The position numbers were made by a program, and so were the translations under genes. A stretch of DNA of 64,000 bases from JANNWF01 sp052390415 (lineage in GTDB: Bacteria > Pseudomonadota > Gammaproteobacteria > Xanthomonadales > Xanthomonadaceae), in assembly GCA_052390415.1 (NCBI GenBank), contig JBQTGY010000045.1:1-64000 (forward strand), in the 5' to 3' direction. Positions within the stretch are counted from its first letter, which is position 1. The number at the start of each line of letters is the position of its first letter. Under the pieces are notes generated by a model. That model searched no databases, was not told the origin of the DNA, and saw only the letters and a list, made by a program, of their open reading frames with translations. Positions 1-7,882 of the stretch are shown here, piece by piece.

Positions 1-98
1 ACACGAGCGGCCGCGCGGGAGCGCGGCCCTCCGACCACTCGCATCCGTATTGCCCTCGCCGAGCCCGCTCCCGGAGGGCGGCGCGCCCGCCCCGCCGC
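1..98. repeat. Dispersed GC-rich inverted repeat, copy 1
   Basis: Two GC-rich motifs (GAGCGCGGCCCTCC at 19-32 and a CGGAGGGCGGCGC-type motif near 72) face each other. Similar pairs recur at about 47885-47970 and 54829-54930, so this is a dispersed intergenic repeat family of the genome. The remaining 168 bases before the first gene show no coding sequence; a promoter for the antiporter is presumably there but none is clear. Confidence 0.55.
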
Positions 99-266
99 GG
101 GTGACGGTGCGTAGATAAAGCGAGCGATGGGGCGCGAAGCGAACCATCAGCCTGCAAAGCTGCCAAAGCGACCCACTGCCTCGCGCGTCTGCTCGGGATG
201 GTTGTGCGCGCGCGAGTACCCTTCCGGCCCGCTACCATTCGCACTGCTTACGCTCTCGGAGTCGAC

Positions 267-1211
267 ATGTTACTGGCGATCTGCGCCATCCTCGGTGGTT
301 TGGTCCTGCTTGGTTTCGGTGCCGAAGGTCTGGTGCGCGGCAGCAGCAGCATCGCGTTGCGGATGGGCGTCACGCCGCTGGTCATTGGTCTGACCATCGT
401 TGCCTTTGGCACCGGCAGCCCGGAAATGATCGTCAGCCTGCAGGCCGCGTTGAGCGGCAACAGCGATCTCGCACTCGGCAACATCGTCGGCTCGAACATC
501 TGCAACATCGCCCTCATCCTGGGCATCGCCGCGCTGGCACGCCCGCTGCACGTGCGCTCCGAACTGTTGCAGCGCGAAGTGCCAGTCATGATCGTGGTCA
601 CCCTGGTGCTCGCGGCGATGCTCTACGACGGCATGCTCGGGCGCTGGGAAGGAGCGTTGCTGGCGATCAGCGCGGTCGTTTACACGGTGGTGATCTATCG
701 CGCTGCGCGCCGCGATCGCGACGCCGAGGTGGCGGCCGAGTATGCAAATGAACTGCCGCCGCCGCAATCGAATACGCTGCGCTCGGTAGCGCTCGTGGCA
801 GCGGGTTTCGTGGGCCTGCTGGTCGGTGCCAATGTGCTGGTCTACGGTGCCGTGGTGATTGCAGAAGCCATGGGCATGAGCCAAGTGGTCATCGGCCTCA
901 CCGTCATCGCCATCGGCACCAGCCTGCCGGAACTGGCGACGTCGGTGGTGGCCGCCGTGCGCAACGATGCCGACGTCGCCTTCGGCAACGTGCTCGGATC
1001 AAACATCCTCAATATCCTGCTGGTCCTCGGCGTGGTCGCGATGATTCGCCCGATCTCCTCCGCCGGCCTGCGTCCGCTCGATCTCGGTGTGCTGATCGGC
1101 ACCGCGCTGCTGATCTATCCGCTGATGTGGCGCGGCCGCATCCTCGATCGCTGGGAAGGCGGCCTGCTGCTGGCGGGTTATGCGACCTATGTCGGTTTTG
1201 CATTGAACTGA
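267..1211 (+). CDS. Calcium/sodium antiporter, CaCA superfamily (YrbG-like)
   Basis: A 314-residue inner-membrane cation antiporter that would exchange Ca2+ for Na+ or H+. The protein has two homologous halves, each with an alpha-repeat of the family: VAFGTGSPEMIVS with ALGNIVGSNICN in the N-terminal half, and IAIGTSLPELATS with AFGNVLGSNILN in the C-terminal half. The acidic residues of the GTGSPE and GTSLPE motifs are the expected ion ligands and both are present. Length matches the YrbG family. I chose ATG 267 over an upstream in-frame GTG because the protein then starts directly with its first membrane helix and a short CGGAG motif precedes it. Monocistronic; a perfect palindrome lies 50 bases downstream. 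Confidence 0.92.
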   Translation: MLLAICAILGGLVLLGFGAEGLVRGSSSIALRMGVTPLVIGLTIVAFGTGSPEMIVSLQAALSGNSDLALGNIVGSNICNIALILGIAALARPLHVRSELLQREVPVMIVVTLVLAAMLYDGMLGRWEGALLAISAVVYTVVIYRAARRDRDAEVAAEYANELPPPQSNTLRSVALVAAGFVGLLVGANVLVYGAVVIAEAMGMSQVVIGLTVIAIGTSLPELATSVVAAVRNDADVAFGNVLGSNILNILLVLGVVAMIRPISSAGLRPLDLGVLIGTALLIYPLMWRGRILDRWEGGLLLAGYATYVGFALN

Positions 1212-1261
1212 GTGGAAGCCGCGTCTGATCGAAGAGCCGGCCGCATGCATGCGCCTGCTGC

Positions 1262-1304
1262 ATTGAACCGTCGGTTCAATTGAATCGTTGCTTCCATTGA
1301 ACCG
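1262..1304. promoter_or_regulatory. Palindrome with three ATTGAACCG half-sites upstream of ECF sigma gene
   Basis: ATTGAACCGTCGGTTCAAT at 1262-1280 is a perfect 19-base palindrome, and a third half-site ATTGAACCG follows at 1296-1304. It sits 50-90 bases upstream of the sigma-factor start. The one-base centre makes it a poor hairpin terminator, so a dimeric regulator site is the more likely reading. This is inferred from sequence only. Confidence 0.5.
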
Positions 1305-1355
1305 CTGCGCCGCTTTTCCGCACCTTGAATACAAACAAGGCTTGGAAGACGGCAC

Positions 1356-1913
1356 GTGAACCGGGACAGCGAGCGGATCTTCGACGAGTTCCTGGTGGCA
1401 GCCGCGGCCACCGGCGATCGCGCTGCTTTGGCGCGCCTGATCGCTCGTTGGCAGCCGCGGCTGCTGCGGCATGCCTGGCGCTTGCTCGGCGATGTGGAGC
1501 GGGCCAAGGACGTGGCGCAGGAAGCATGGCTGGACATCCTGCGCGGCCTCACGCGGCTGGACGACGTCAGGGCGTTTCCCGCCTGGGCCTATCGGATCGC
1601 CACGCGCCGTTGCCAGCGTGAATTCCAGCGCAAGGGTCAAGAATTCGTCGAGCCCGACGACGCTGAATTCGAATACGCCGGGGAAATGCCCGACAGCAGC
1701 TCAGGTGAATTCGCCACCGAGCTTTCCATCGTCATGGACGCCATCGGCAGCTTGCCGGGACCGCAGCGTGCAGCCATGGCGCTGTTCTACATCGACGAGC
1801 TCAGCGTGGCGGAGATTGCGATCGCCACGGACGTTTCACCGGGAACGGTCAAGACCCGGCTCATGCATGCGCGGCGCAAAGTCCGCGCCTTACTCGAAGG
1901 AAAATGCACATGA
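1356..1913 (+). CDS. ECF-type RNA polymerase sigma factor (sigma-70 family)
   Basis: A 185-residue sigma factor. Region 2 spans about residues 10-90 (ALARLIARWQPRLLRHAWRL, then DVAQEAWLDILRGL, the DxxQExxL-type region 2.2 core). Region 4 covers about 125-180, with the helix-turn-helix LSVAEIAIATDVSPGTVKTR. The start is GTG 1356 with GGAAG about 8 bases upstream. The stop overlaps the next start as ATGA (1910-1913), so both are translated from one message. No zinc-finger anti-sigma gene follows; the coupled membrane protein occupies that position and may act as the regulator, which is inference. Upstream lies an ATTGAACCG palindrome. Confidence 0.9.
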   Translation: MNRDSERIFDEFLVAAAATGDRAALARLIARWQPRLLRHAWRLLGDVERAKDVAQEAWLDILRGLTRLDDVRAFPAWAYRIATRRCQREFQRKGQEFVEPDDAEFEYAGEMPDSSSGEFATELSIVMDAIGSLPGPQRAAMALFYIDELSVAEIAIATDVSPGTVKTRLMHARRKVRALLEGKCT

Positions 1914-2290
1914 ACAAGATCGACGAAATGATCGGCCGGGCGTTTACCGAAGAAGACCGCGCGCTGCTCGCCAGCCACGCCGAACCCGGCTACCTGGCGC
2001 AGGCGTTCGGCATTTTTCGCGGGCCGATGGCGTGGGTGATGTGGCTGGTCAACGTAGTGGCCGGATTGGCATTTCTCGCCGGTGCCTACGCCATCTGGCA
2101 GATGGCCGGCGCGGCAGATCCGCTGCTCGCGGTGAAGTGGGGGGTGGTTTCGCTGTTCCTTTTCCAGGTGACGACGATGTGCAAGTCGTTCATGGGCAAC
2201 CACATGGAAGCGAACCGGCTGCTGCGTGAAATCAAGCGCGTGGAACTGCAAGTCGCGTTGCTTCGCGACCGCACAGGTCTGGCAAATTAG
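1910..2290 (+). CDS. DUF6768-like membrane protein, translationally coupled to the sigma factor
   Basis: A 126-residue protein beginning MNKIDEMIGRAFTEEDRALL, the typical opening of DUF6768 proteins. It has an amphipathic N-terminus, two membrane helices (about residues 40-66 and 76-94) and a basic heptad-like C-terminal helix (EANRLLREIKRVELQVALL). ATG 1910 was chosen over ATG 1904 because GAAGGA lies 8 bases upstream and the ATGA overlap with the sigma gene is then exact. The function of the family is not established. Position and topology fit an anti-sigma-like membrane partner, without direct evidence. A hairpin follows 6 bases after the stop. Confidence 0.8.
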   Translation: MNKIDEMIGRAFTEEDRALLASHAEPGYLAQAFGIFRGPMAWVMWLVNVVAGLAFLAGAYAIWQMAGAADPLLAVKWGVVSLFLFQVTTMCKSFMGNHMEANRLLREIKRVELQVALLRDRTGLAN

Positions 2291-2296
2291 TGGCGT

Positions 2297-2319
2297 TCGG
2301 GCGCCGGGCTGGCGCCCGA
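2297..2319 (+). terminator. Hairpin after sigma/DUF6768 operon
   Basis: TCGGGCGCC at 2297-2305 pairs perfectly with GGCGCCCGA at 2311-2319 around a 5-base loop. It begins 6 bases after the DUF6768 stop. There is no run of T after it, so termination efficiency is uncertain. Confidence 0.6.
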
Positions 2320-2413
2320 GCTATCAAGTGCAGGCAGATGCAATTCGAATGCTGCGTCTAGCGATGTCATCATTGGGAAGCCGACCGGCGGCAGCCACTG
2401 TGAGAGGTCCGCC

Positions 2414-3010
2414 ATGCGCGCACGCCCACATCTTCTGTGGCAGATCGCCCTGCTGGCGCTGCTGCTGGCCAGCATGGCAGGGCACGGACAGGACGTTGAA
2501 TCAACCGACGACGTTGCATACGACAGCGTTGCGCAGACGCCAGTTCGGCAGCCGCTGGCCGCGTGGTTGGACGCTCGCGCCAGCCTCGAGAAAAGCATCA
2601 CGATCCGACGCATCGCCTTCGCGGCGCACGGTTTGTTCGTATTCCACTCGGCAGCAGGCCAATCCACCATCAACGCCACGTTCTTCAGCGAGCAGGATGG
2701 CCGCTACGTCGGCGAAGACAGCGGTCCGCGCGAGCGATCCCTGTGTCTCGGCTCGGGTGTGGCACCTGCCGAAGTGGCACCCGCGCTGCGCGTCTTGCTG
2801 GCCAGCAAACAATGGCGCGAGCACAGCGAGCGACTCGACAGCCTGATCCTCGAATGCAGCCGCATCGACCCGTTCTGGACCCTGATGCCCGTGCCGGAAG
2901 GCGGTTTTCGCGAAGGCGTGGCCATCGAAACATTCGACGTGCCGTTCAGCGTCTCGCGCACGACGGAAGGCGCGCGACTGAAACCGTGGGAGCGGGAGGA
3001 CCGACCTTAG
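2414..3010 (+). CDS. Hypothetical secreted protein
   Basis: A 198-residue protein not recognised as a member of any family. It opens with a classical signal peptide (MRARPHLLWQ, then a leucine/alanine-rich core, probable cleavage after AGHG). The mature part has two cysteines (LCLGSG and LILECSR) that could form a disulfide, and a proline/charge-rich tail. The start ATG 2414 has GAGAGG 6 bases upstream. It lies between the sigma-factor operon and the HIT gene on the same strand, with about 90 bases to the next gene, and may be co-transcribed with it. Confidence 0.65.
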   Translation: MRARPHLLWQIALLALLLASMAGHGQDVESTDDVAYDSVAQTPVRQPLAAWLDARASLEKSITIRRIAFAAHGLFVFHSAAGQSTINATFFSEQDGRYVGEDSGPRERSLCLGSGVAPAEVAPALRVLLASKQWREHSERLDSLILECSRIDPFWTLMPVPEGGFREGVAIETFDVPFSVSRTTEGARLKPWEREDRP

Positions 3011-3103
3011 CCCGGCATAGGCACAGAGTGACGTCGTGATGCGGCCAAGGCTGGCTTTGCAAGCGTTGATTGAGTCGACCGCCGATTGACCAGGAGAGGG
3101 CCA

Positions 3104-3619
3104 TTGATCGAACTTCCGATAAGAGAACCGTGTGACTTCTGCGAAGGCATGGCAGGTCGCGAAGAACGCTGGGCGATCATTGACGAAGGCGAACATACGC
3201 TCACCGTGCTCAATCCCTGGCAATTCGAGGTTGGCCAATGCTGCGTCATCACCCGTCGGCATGTGGCGACGCTGCTCGACCTGTCTCAGGCGGAATGCGC
3301 GGCAATCATGGTCGCGGCCAAGCGAGTCGCAGCGGCGCTCGTCACCACTTTCCGACCTCTCGGGATACTTACCTTCCAGAACAACGGGGTCTTCAGTGGA
3401 CAGGAAGTCCCGCACTTCCATTTCCATGTCGTGCCACGGCAAACGGGCAGTGAGTGGGGTATTGGCCCGCCGCAAATAGCCACATTCGATGGCGCTGGAC
3501 GTGAGCGGGGTACATCACACGACTCCAGCGGAGATGCACTCCGTCGAGAGCGCGTGCAGATTTCTGCTCCGCAAATGATCAAAACCGCGCAACGGATTCG
3601 TTCGAATCTGCCGACGTAG
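3104..3619 (+). CDS. HIT family nucleotide hydrolase/transferase
   Basis: A 171-residue histidine-triad protein. The active-site triad is HFHFHVVP at residues 104-111, preceded by the family segment FQNNGVFSGQEVPH. An N-terminal CxxC (residues 10-13) resembles the metal-binding start of many bacterial HIT proteins. The family hydrolyses AMP-lysine, Ap4A or similar phosphoramidates; the substrate here is unknown. The start is TTG 3104 because AGGAGAGGG lies just upstream with 7-base spacing, whereas an earlier in-frame TTG at 3086 has no ribosome site. The C-terminal 50 residues after the triad are poorly conserved-looking. Confidence 0.85.
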   Translation: MIELPIREPCDFCEGMAGREERWAIIDEGEHTLTVLNPWQFEVGQCCVITRRHVATLLDLSQAECAAIMVAAKRVAAALVTTFRPLGILTFQNNGVFSGQEVPHFHFHVVPRQTGSEWGIGPPQIATFDGAGRERGTSHDSSGDALRRERVQISAPQMIKTAQRIRSNLPT

Positions 3620-3652
3620 TCAAACGCAGGACGACGAATCCTCCATCGGCGA

Positions 3653-4117
3653 TCATTGCCCGATGACCAGCAGGGTGGATGTGGCCGAGGCGTAGAGCCG
3701 GCCGCTGGTGTCAATGAGCTTCGCCTCGGCAAACGCCGCGCGTCGACCCAAACTCAGGACGCGGCCTTCGGCGCGTAAGGCGCCGGTCTGGCTCGTCAGG
3801 GCTTTGTGATAGGCGACCTTGAGTTCCAGCGTGGTGTAGGACTGCCCCGCATCGAGCTGCGAATGCACCGCGCATCCACACGCGGAATCAAGCAGGGTCG
3901 CCGCGTAGCCGCCGTGAACCATGCCAATGGGGTTGTAGGCATGTTGGCCGGGGGTGCCTTCGAACACCGCTCGGCCGACGTGCACTTCGGTCAGCGCAAA
4001 ATCGAGCGACTCGGCAATACCCGGTCGCCGCCCCGAGGCCATGAGCGCCTGCAGCTGTTCCAGCCCCGTGAGGTCGGCCTTGCCAATCTGCTGGGTGACT
4101 TCAACGATCAGGTTCAT
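3653..4117 (-). CDS. PaaI-family hotdog-fold thioesterase
   Basis: A 154-residue hotdog thioesterase that would hydrolyse acyl-CoA. The signature NPIGMVHGGYAATLLDSACG (residues about 62-81) contains the HGG turn and the acidic catalytic region, followed by the family strands YTTLELKVAYHKAL and GRVLSLGRRAAFAEAKL. Third gene of an operon: it starts 15 bases after the stop of the quinone-oxidoreductase-like gene, with GAGG 6 bases before ATG. The operon is probably repressed by the upstream TetR protein. The likely role is removal of CoA esters of whatever compound induces the operon; that is inference. Confidence 0.87.
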   Translation of the reverse strand: MNLIVEVTQQIGKADLTGLEQLQALMASGRRPGIAESLDFALTEVHVGRAVFEGTPGQHAYNPIGMVHGGYAATLLDSACGCAVHSQLDAGQSYTTLELKVAYHKALTSQTGALRAEGRVLSLGRRAAFAEAKLIDTSGRLYASATSTLLVIGQ

Positions 4118-4132
4118 ATCAGACCTCGGGTT

Positions 4133-5164
4133 TCATTCGGTGCGTGCGCCGGCCCCTGCGGCCGTTTTCAGGTGGATGACGATCTTGCCCTTTGCTCGCC
4201 CTGTTTCCAGGTAGTCCATCGCTTCGTTGATTGCCTGGAAGGGAAAGACCCGATCCACGATTGGCCGCACAACGCCGGACTCGATCAGCGACGTGATCTT
4301 GCTCAGCTGTTCGCCACTGGCCCGCATGAATACAAAGGCGTAGTCGACGCCATGCTGTTTGGCCTTTCTGCGAATACTGAAGCTCAGCAGGCGCATCACT
4401 TGCTGGAGGAACCCGTTCAATCCGTTTTCGATGGCAAACGCTCGGTCCGGCGGCCCCGAGATCGAAATCAGTTTGCCGCCAGGCTTGAGCACCTTGAGGG
4501 ATGCGGCGAGCGTGTCCGCACCCAAGCTGTTCAGGACCACGTCGTAGCCAGTCAGCCGCTGGGTGAAATCCTCTTTCTTGTAGTCGATCACGACGTCCGC
4601 ACCCAGGCTTCTGACCAGTTCGACGTTGGCCGTGCTGGTGGTTGTCGCCACGGTCGCGCCGATGTGTTTCGCGAGCTGGATGGCGAAGGTGCCAACGCCG
4701 CCGGAACCCGCGTGAATCAGGACCTTCTGCCCCTTCTTCAATTGGGCACGTTCGACCAACACCTGCCAAGCGGTCAAGCCCACCAACGGGATCGAGGCCG
4801 CGTCATCCATGCTCAAATTGCTGGGCTTCAAGGCGACGTCGCTTTCATCCATGGCGATGAGTTCCGCGAACGTGCCGATCCGGTCCTGGTTTGGCCGCGC
4901 ATACACCTCGTCGCCGACCTTGAATCGGCGAACCTTGGAGCCGACACGGATCACGACTCCGGCTACGTCATTGCCCAAGATCAACGGCAAACGATAGGGC
5001 AGGATGAGCTTGAACTCACCCGTCCGAATCTTGGCATCCAACATGTTCAACGCGGTCGCGTGGATGGCGACCAGCACGTCCTTGTCGCGAACGTCCGGTT
5101 CCGGCATGTCGCCTGCGCGCAATGCGGATCCATTCCGGTAGCGATCAAGCACAAATGCCTTCAT
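4133..5164 (-). CDS. NADP-dependent zinc-free alcohol dehydrogenase/quinone oxidoreductase (MDR family)
   Basis: A 343-residue medium-chain dehydrogenase. The GroES-like N-terminal domain has LPLILGNDVAGVV and VGDEVYARP; the Rossmann part has KVLIHAGSGGVGTFAIQLAK (about residues 145-164). The catalytic-zinc cysteine of classical alcohol dehydrogenases is absent at the usual position, as in quinone-oxidoreductase and enoyl-reductase-like members. Its start overlaps the stop of the SDR gene as ATGA (5161-5164), so translation is coupled. It probably reduces an alpha,beta-unsaturated carbonyl or quinone in the same detoxification route as its two neighbours. Confidence 0.88.
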   Translation of the reverse strand: MKAFVLDRYRNGSALRAGDMPEPDVRDKDVLVAIHATALNMLDAKIRTGEFKLILPYRLPLILGNDVAGVVIRVGSKVRRFKVGDEVYARPNQDRIGTFAELIAMDESDVALKPSNLSMDDAASIPLVGLTAWQVLVERAQLKKGQKVLIHAGSGGVGTFAIQLAKHIGATVATTTSTANVELVRSLGADVVIDYKKEDFTQRLTGYDVVLNSLGADTLAASLKVLKPGGKLISISGPPDRAFAIENGLNGFLQQVMRLLSFSIRRKAKQHGVDYAFVFMRASGEQLSKITSLIESGVVRPIVDRVFPFQAINEAMDYLETGRAKGKIVIHLKTAAGAGARTE

Positions 5165-5982
5165 GACTGCTGCTCCAGCCGCAGGCCCTTGCGGACGCCG
5201 GCATCCACCATGTGAGCCGGCGCAAACCGGCGCAGCAAGCGCAGGCGGTTCGCCAGTCCGCCGGCCGTGTAGCGGAGTTTGGGTGTGAGATCGCTGGCCG
5301 CTTGCAACACCACCTCGGCAACCACGCCCGGTTCGTCGGCGGTTGCCATCACCTTCGTCAGCGCCTTGCCCACGATCGCGCGTGTTTCGCGATATTCGTC
5401 GAGCATCGAATCGGCGGCGAGGAAGTTCGTATCGAACTGTGTCTTGGTGTAAGCGGGCTCGATGACCGACACCCGGATGCCTCGTGTGCGCAACTCGTGA
5501 TCGAGCGATTCCGAATAGCCCTCGACCGCATGCTTGGTAGCGGAATAGAGCGCCCCGTAAGGCATCGGCAGGAACCCAAGCACCGAGCCGATGTTGATGA
5601 TGCGGCCACTACCCTGACGTCGCATATGCGGCACGACCGCACGTGTCATGCGCACCAGCCCGAAAAAGTTGGTTTCAAAAATCGCCTTGGCCTGCTCGAT
5701 CGAACTTTCTTCCGCGCCGGCGGGCGCAACGCCAAAACCGGCGTTGTTGACCAGCACATCGATGCGACCTTCACGCCGCATGAGTTCCTTCACCGCGGCT
5801 TCGACTGATTCATCGCTGGTCACGTCCAGCGCCAGCATTTCGAAGCTTCGTCGGCCTGTGGGGGCGACGCGCCGGCTGCTGCCATACACCTTGAAACCGG
5901 CCACTGCGAGTCGTTGCGCGGTGGCTTCGCCGATGCCTGACGAAGCGCCGGTGACCAGCGCGATGGAACCTTTGATGTGCAT
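5161..5982 (-). CDS. Short-chain dehydrogenase/reductase (SDR)
   Basis: A 273-residue classical SDR: the cofactor motif TGASSGIG near the N-terminus, the NNAG motif (VLVNNAGFGVAP), the active-site Ser in IINIGSVLG, and YSATKHAVEG with the catalytic Tyr and Lys. ATG 5982 was chosen over an upstream in-frame start because the protein then begins MHIKGSIALVTG as SDRs do, and GGAG lies 7 bases before it. First of three coupled genes (SDR, MDR, thioesterase). A near-palindromic copy of the TetR operator lies 14-31 bases upstream of the start. Confidence 0.9.
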   Translation of the reverse strand: MHIKGSIALVTGASSGIGEATAQRLAVAGFKVYGSSRRVAPTGRRSFEMLALDVTSDESVEAAVKELMRREGRIDVLVNNAGFGVAPAGAEESSIEQAKAIFETNFFGLVRMTRAVVPHMRRQGSGRIINIGSVLGFLPMPYGALYSATKHAVEGYSESLDHELRTRGIRVSVIEPAYTKTQFDTNFLAADSMLDEYRETRAIVGKALTKVMATADEPGVVAEVVLQAASDLTPKLRYTAGGLANRLRLLRRFAPAHMVDAGVRKGLRLEQQS

Positions 5983-5995
5983 GATGTACTCCAAT

Positions 5996-6013
5996 ATATG
6001 ATGTGCGTCATAT
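5996..6013 (-). promoter_or_regulatory. TetR operator copy upstream of SDR operon
   Basis: ATATGATGTGCGTCATAT matches the perfect palindrome at the tetR start in 16 of 18 positions and lies between tetR and the SDR ribosome site. It is most simply read as the site by which the upstream TetR protein represses the SDR-MDR-thioesterase operon. Confidence 0.75.
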
Positions 6014-6050
6014 TCAGACGCGAAACGAAGGATCCTGGCGACAGACAAGA

Positions 6051-6632
6051 TCAGGAATGCGTGGGGGCAAGGTGTTTCAACGCTGCTTCGCGCAGCGCGT
6101 CGGAAAGTTTTGCGTCGTCCACCGCGCGCGCCAGCACCAGGGTGCCGACCAGCGTCGCGACGGTGACCAGCGCGTGTTCGTGTGCGCCCGGCTGGCCCCA
6201 GTCGGGCGACTGCCGGGAGACGAGGTCGATCATCTCCTTGATGCGACGCGTGGCAGCGCGTCGTACTTCAGGCGCCTGGCGTGGCATCTCCGAACCAAGT
6301 GCAGCCGTGGCGCAGCCGTTCTCGATCTGCTCAAGGTGCTGCTTGGACAGATAGGCCTGCAGCATGGCAAACAGCGCCTGCTGTGGCGGCAAGCTGGCGG
6401 CGATGCGCTGCATCATCGCCACACTTTCGCCGCCCGCGCGGTCAGCCGCCTCGGCGAGCATCGCCTCGCGCGAAGCAAAATGGGCGTAGAAGCCGCCATG
6501 GGTCAGCCCGGCGTCCTTCATGATTTCGGCAACGCCGGTGCCGCTGTAGCCACTGCGCCGAATGGCACGCGCAGCCGCATCGACGATGCGCTCGTGCGTG
6601 GCCTCTTTGGAGCGGGAGGTGGTCCTTTTCAT
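6051..6632 (-). CDS. TetR/AcrR-family transcriptional repressor
   Basis: A 193-residue TetR protein. The N-terminal helix-turn-helix (about residues 10-55) has THERIVDAAARAIRRSGYSG, TGVAEIMKDAGLTHGGFYAHF and ASREAMLAEA, a very typical arrangement. The C-terminal ligand domain has one cysteine (NGCATAALG), a pattern common in TetR regulators of aldehyde/quinone detoxification. The start is ATG 6632, where the MKRTTSRSKEATHE opening begins; an in-frame TTG at 6671 falls on the -35 element and is unlikely. The operator overlaps the start codon, and the leader would be only a few bases long. It lies in the same direction as the operon it probably controls. Confidence 0.9.
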   Translation of the reverse strand: MKRTTSRSKEATHERIVDAAARAIRRSGYSGTGVAEIMKDAGLTHGGFYAHFASREAMLAEAADRAGGESVAMMQRIAASLPPQQALFAMLQAYLSKQHLEQIENGCATAALGSEMPRQAPEVRRAATRRIKEMIDLVSRQSPDWGQPGAHEHALVTVATLVGTLVLARAVDDAKLSDALREAALKHLAPTHS

Positions 6633-6671
6633 ATGATGTACATCATATTCGTTTCTGATTGGTTGCGTCAA
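6631..6671 (-). promoter_or_regulatory. tetR promoter with perfect 18-bp operator
   Basis: On the minus strand TTGACG (6671-6666), an 18-base spacer and TATGAT (6647-6642) form a good sigma-70 promoter. The perfect palindrome ATATGATGTACATCATAT (6631-6648) covers the -10 box and runs into the tetR start codon. This predicts autorepression by steric block and a nearly leaderless tetR message. Confidence 0.72.
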
Positions 6672-7036
6672 GTGATTCTTCTCACGCCGGAATCAAATTC
6701 CAGATCAGGGCGCGTGCAGGGCTTCGATGTCCGCTACTGGCCGGACGGCTGCCGGTGGCTGTTGCTGCCCTTCAAGCGCTGCACGAGCGGGCGCTGTCGG
6801 TTGAGTCGGGATGCGGCACGGTGGTGACAGGTCCGGGCGACCTGCTTTGCCGCGACTCGCGCGCACTGCGACCGCGTGTCAATCGAGGTCGACGACGCGG
6901 TCCAGTGCGCGACACGCAACCCACCTGACTGACGTGCATGTCGTTTCCACCCACGTTTGCCGTACTCCCTGGCATCGACGCCGATATCTGCTCCATTTTC
7001 TGCGCCGATATCCGACTCAACTACCAGGAGATTTCC
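6672..7036. other. Intergenic region without recognisable gene
   Basis: About 365 bases between the tetR promoter and the DJ-1/PfpI gene. Open frames here are short and do not look like proteins. A small inverted repeat (GGAAT, 3-base gap, ATTCC) lies near 6690. I see nothing else of note. Confidence 0.5.
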
Positions 7037-7810
7037 GTGAATGTTTCCAACTCGCGCAGCAGGCTGCGCAAACGCATTTTGCTGACGTTCTTCAGCATGG
7101 TCACCGCCGCAGCGTCCTTGGTGGCGGCCGCCGAACCGCTGCCGGTGTTGATGGTGCTTGCAAATCGCGACTTCAATTACGCCGATTACGCGGCCACCCG
7201 CGCTTCACTCGAAGCGCGCGGCCTGCCGGTGGTGGTGGCAGCAGGTGAGTCGCAACTCGCCCAGCCACAAGGCGTGGGTGCTGCGGTGCGACCCGACCTC
7301 GTCTTGTCGCGGGCAACGGCGGGTCGCTACTCGGCGATCGTGTTCACCGGTGGCTGGGGTGCGTCGTCATACCAGTACGCCTTCGAGGGCACCTACCAGA
7401 ACAGCGCCTATCGGCCGAAGCCAACGATCATCCGCGAGGTCAATCGCCTGATCGAGGAATTCACTGCGGCGGATAAACCCGTTGCCGCCATCTGTCATGG
7501 CGTGACGGTGCTGGCGTGGGCGCGCGTCGATGGTGTCAGTCCCTTGCAGGGTCGCGTGGTGGTTGGCCCGGCCGGCGGCACACCCGCGTTCCGTCTGGAC
7601 GGTGTCCACTATCCGGACGCCGAACATCCGGCACGTTGGCAGATGGAGTTCAACGGTGCCGTCATGCTGACCTCGCGCTCGATCGGCAATCCGCTGAGCG
7701 CCAGCGATGACGTGTGGGTCGACGGCAAGATCATCACTGCGGAAAACTACGAAGCGGTTGGCCGCTTCGCCGAAGTGATCGCACAATCGGTCGCGGCGAA
7801 TCGCGAATGA
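7037..7810 (+). CDS. Exported DJ-1/PfpI-family protein
   Basis: A 257-residue protein with a basic start and hydrophobic signal (RKRILLTFFSMVTAAASLVAAA) followed by a DJ-1/PfpI domain. The nucleophile elbow is VAAICHG, with Cys153 and His154; the FTGGWG segment upstream is the glycine-rich turn of the family. The start is GTG 7037 because AGGAG lies 6 bases before it and the signal peptide then sits at the N-terminus; an earlier in-frame ATG at 6938 would bury it. Members act as glyoxalase-III, deglycase or chaperone-like proteins. The export signal is unusual for the family and suggests a periplasmic role. Substrate unknown. Confidence 0.85.
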   Translation: MNVSNSRSRLRKRILLTFFSMVTAAASLVAAAEPLPVLMVLANRDFNYADYAATRASLEARGLPVVVAAGESQLAQPQGVGAAVRPDLVLSRATAGRYSAIVFTGGWGASSYQYAFEGTYQNSAYRPKPTIIREVNRLIEEFTAADKPVAAICHGVTVLAWARVDGVSPLQGRVVVGPAGGTPAFRLDGVHYPDAEHPARWQMEFNGAVMLTSRSIGNPLSASDDVWVDGKIITAENYEAVGRFAEVIAQSVAANRE

Positions 7811-7882
7811 GACCTGGAGTCGGTTGACGACCGTGTCAGCCGACGCCTCCGATGCCTGACCTTGCAACCGGGGAGCACGCCC

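Noticed and set aside
1262..1280. Palindrome as an intrinsic terminator of the antiporter gene
   Set aside because: The arms meet with a one-base centre, there is no T run, and a third half-site follows, so a protein-binding site is more likely.
3806..5215. Plus-strand open frame of 469 codons
   Set aside because: Antisense to the thioesterase and MDR genes, which have clear families and ribosome sites.
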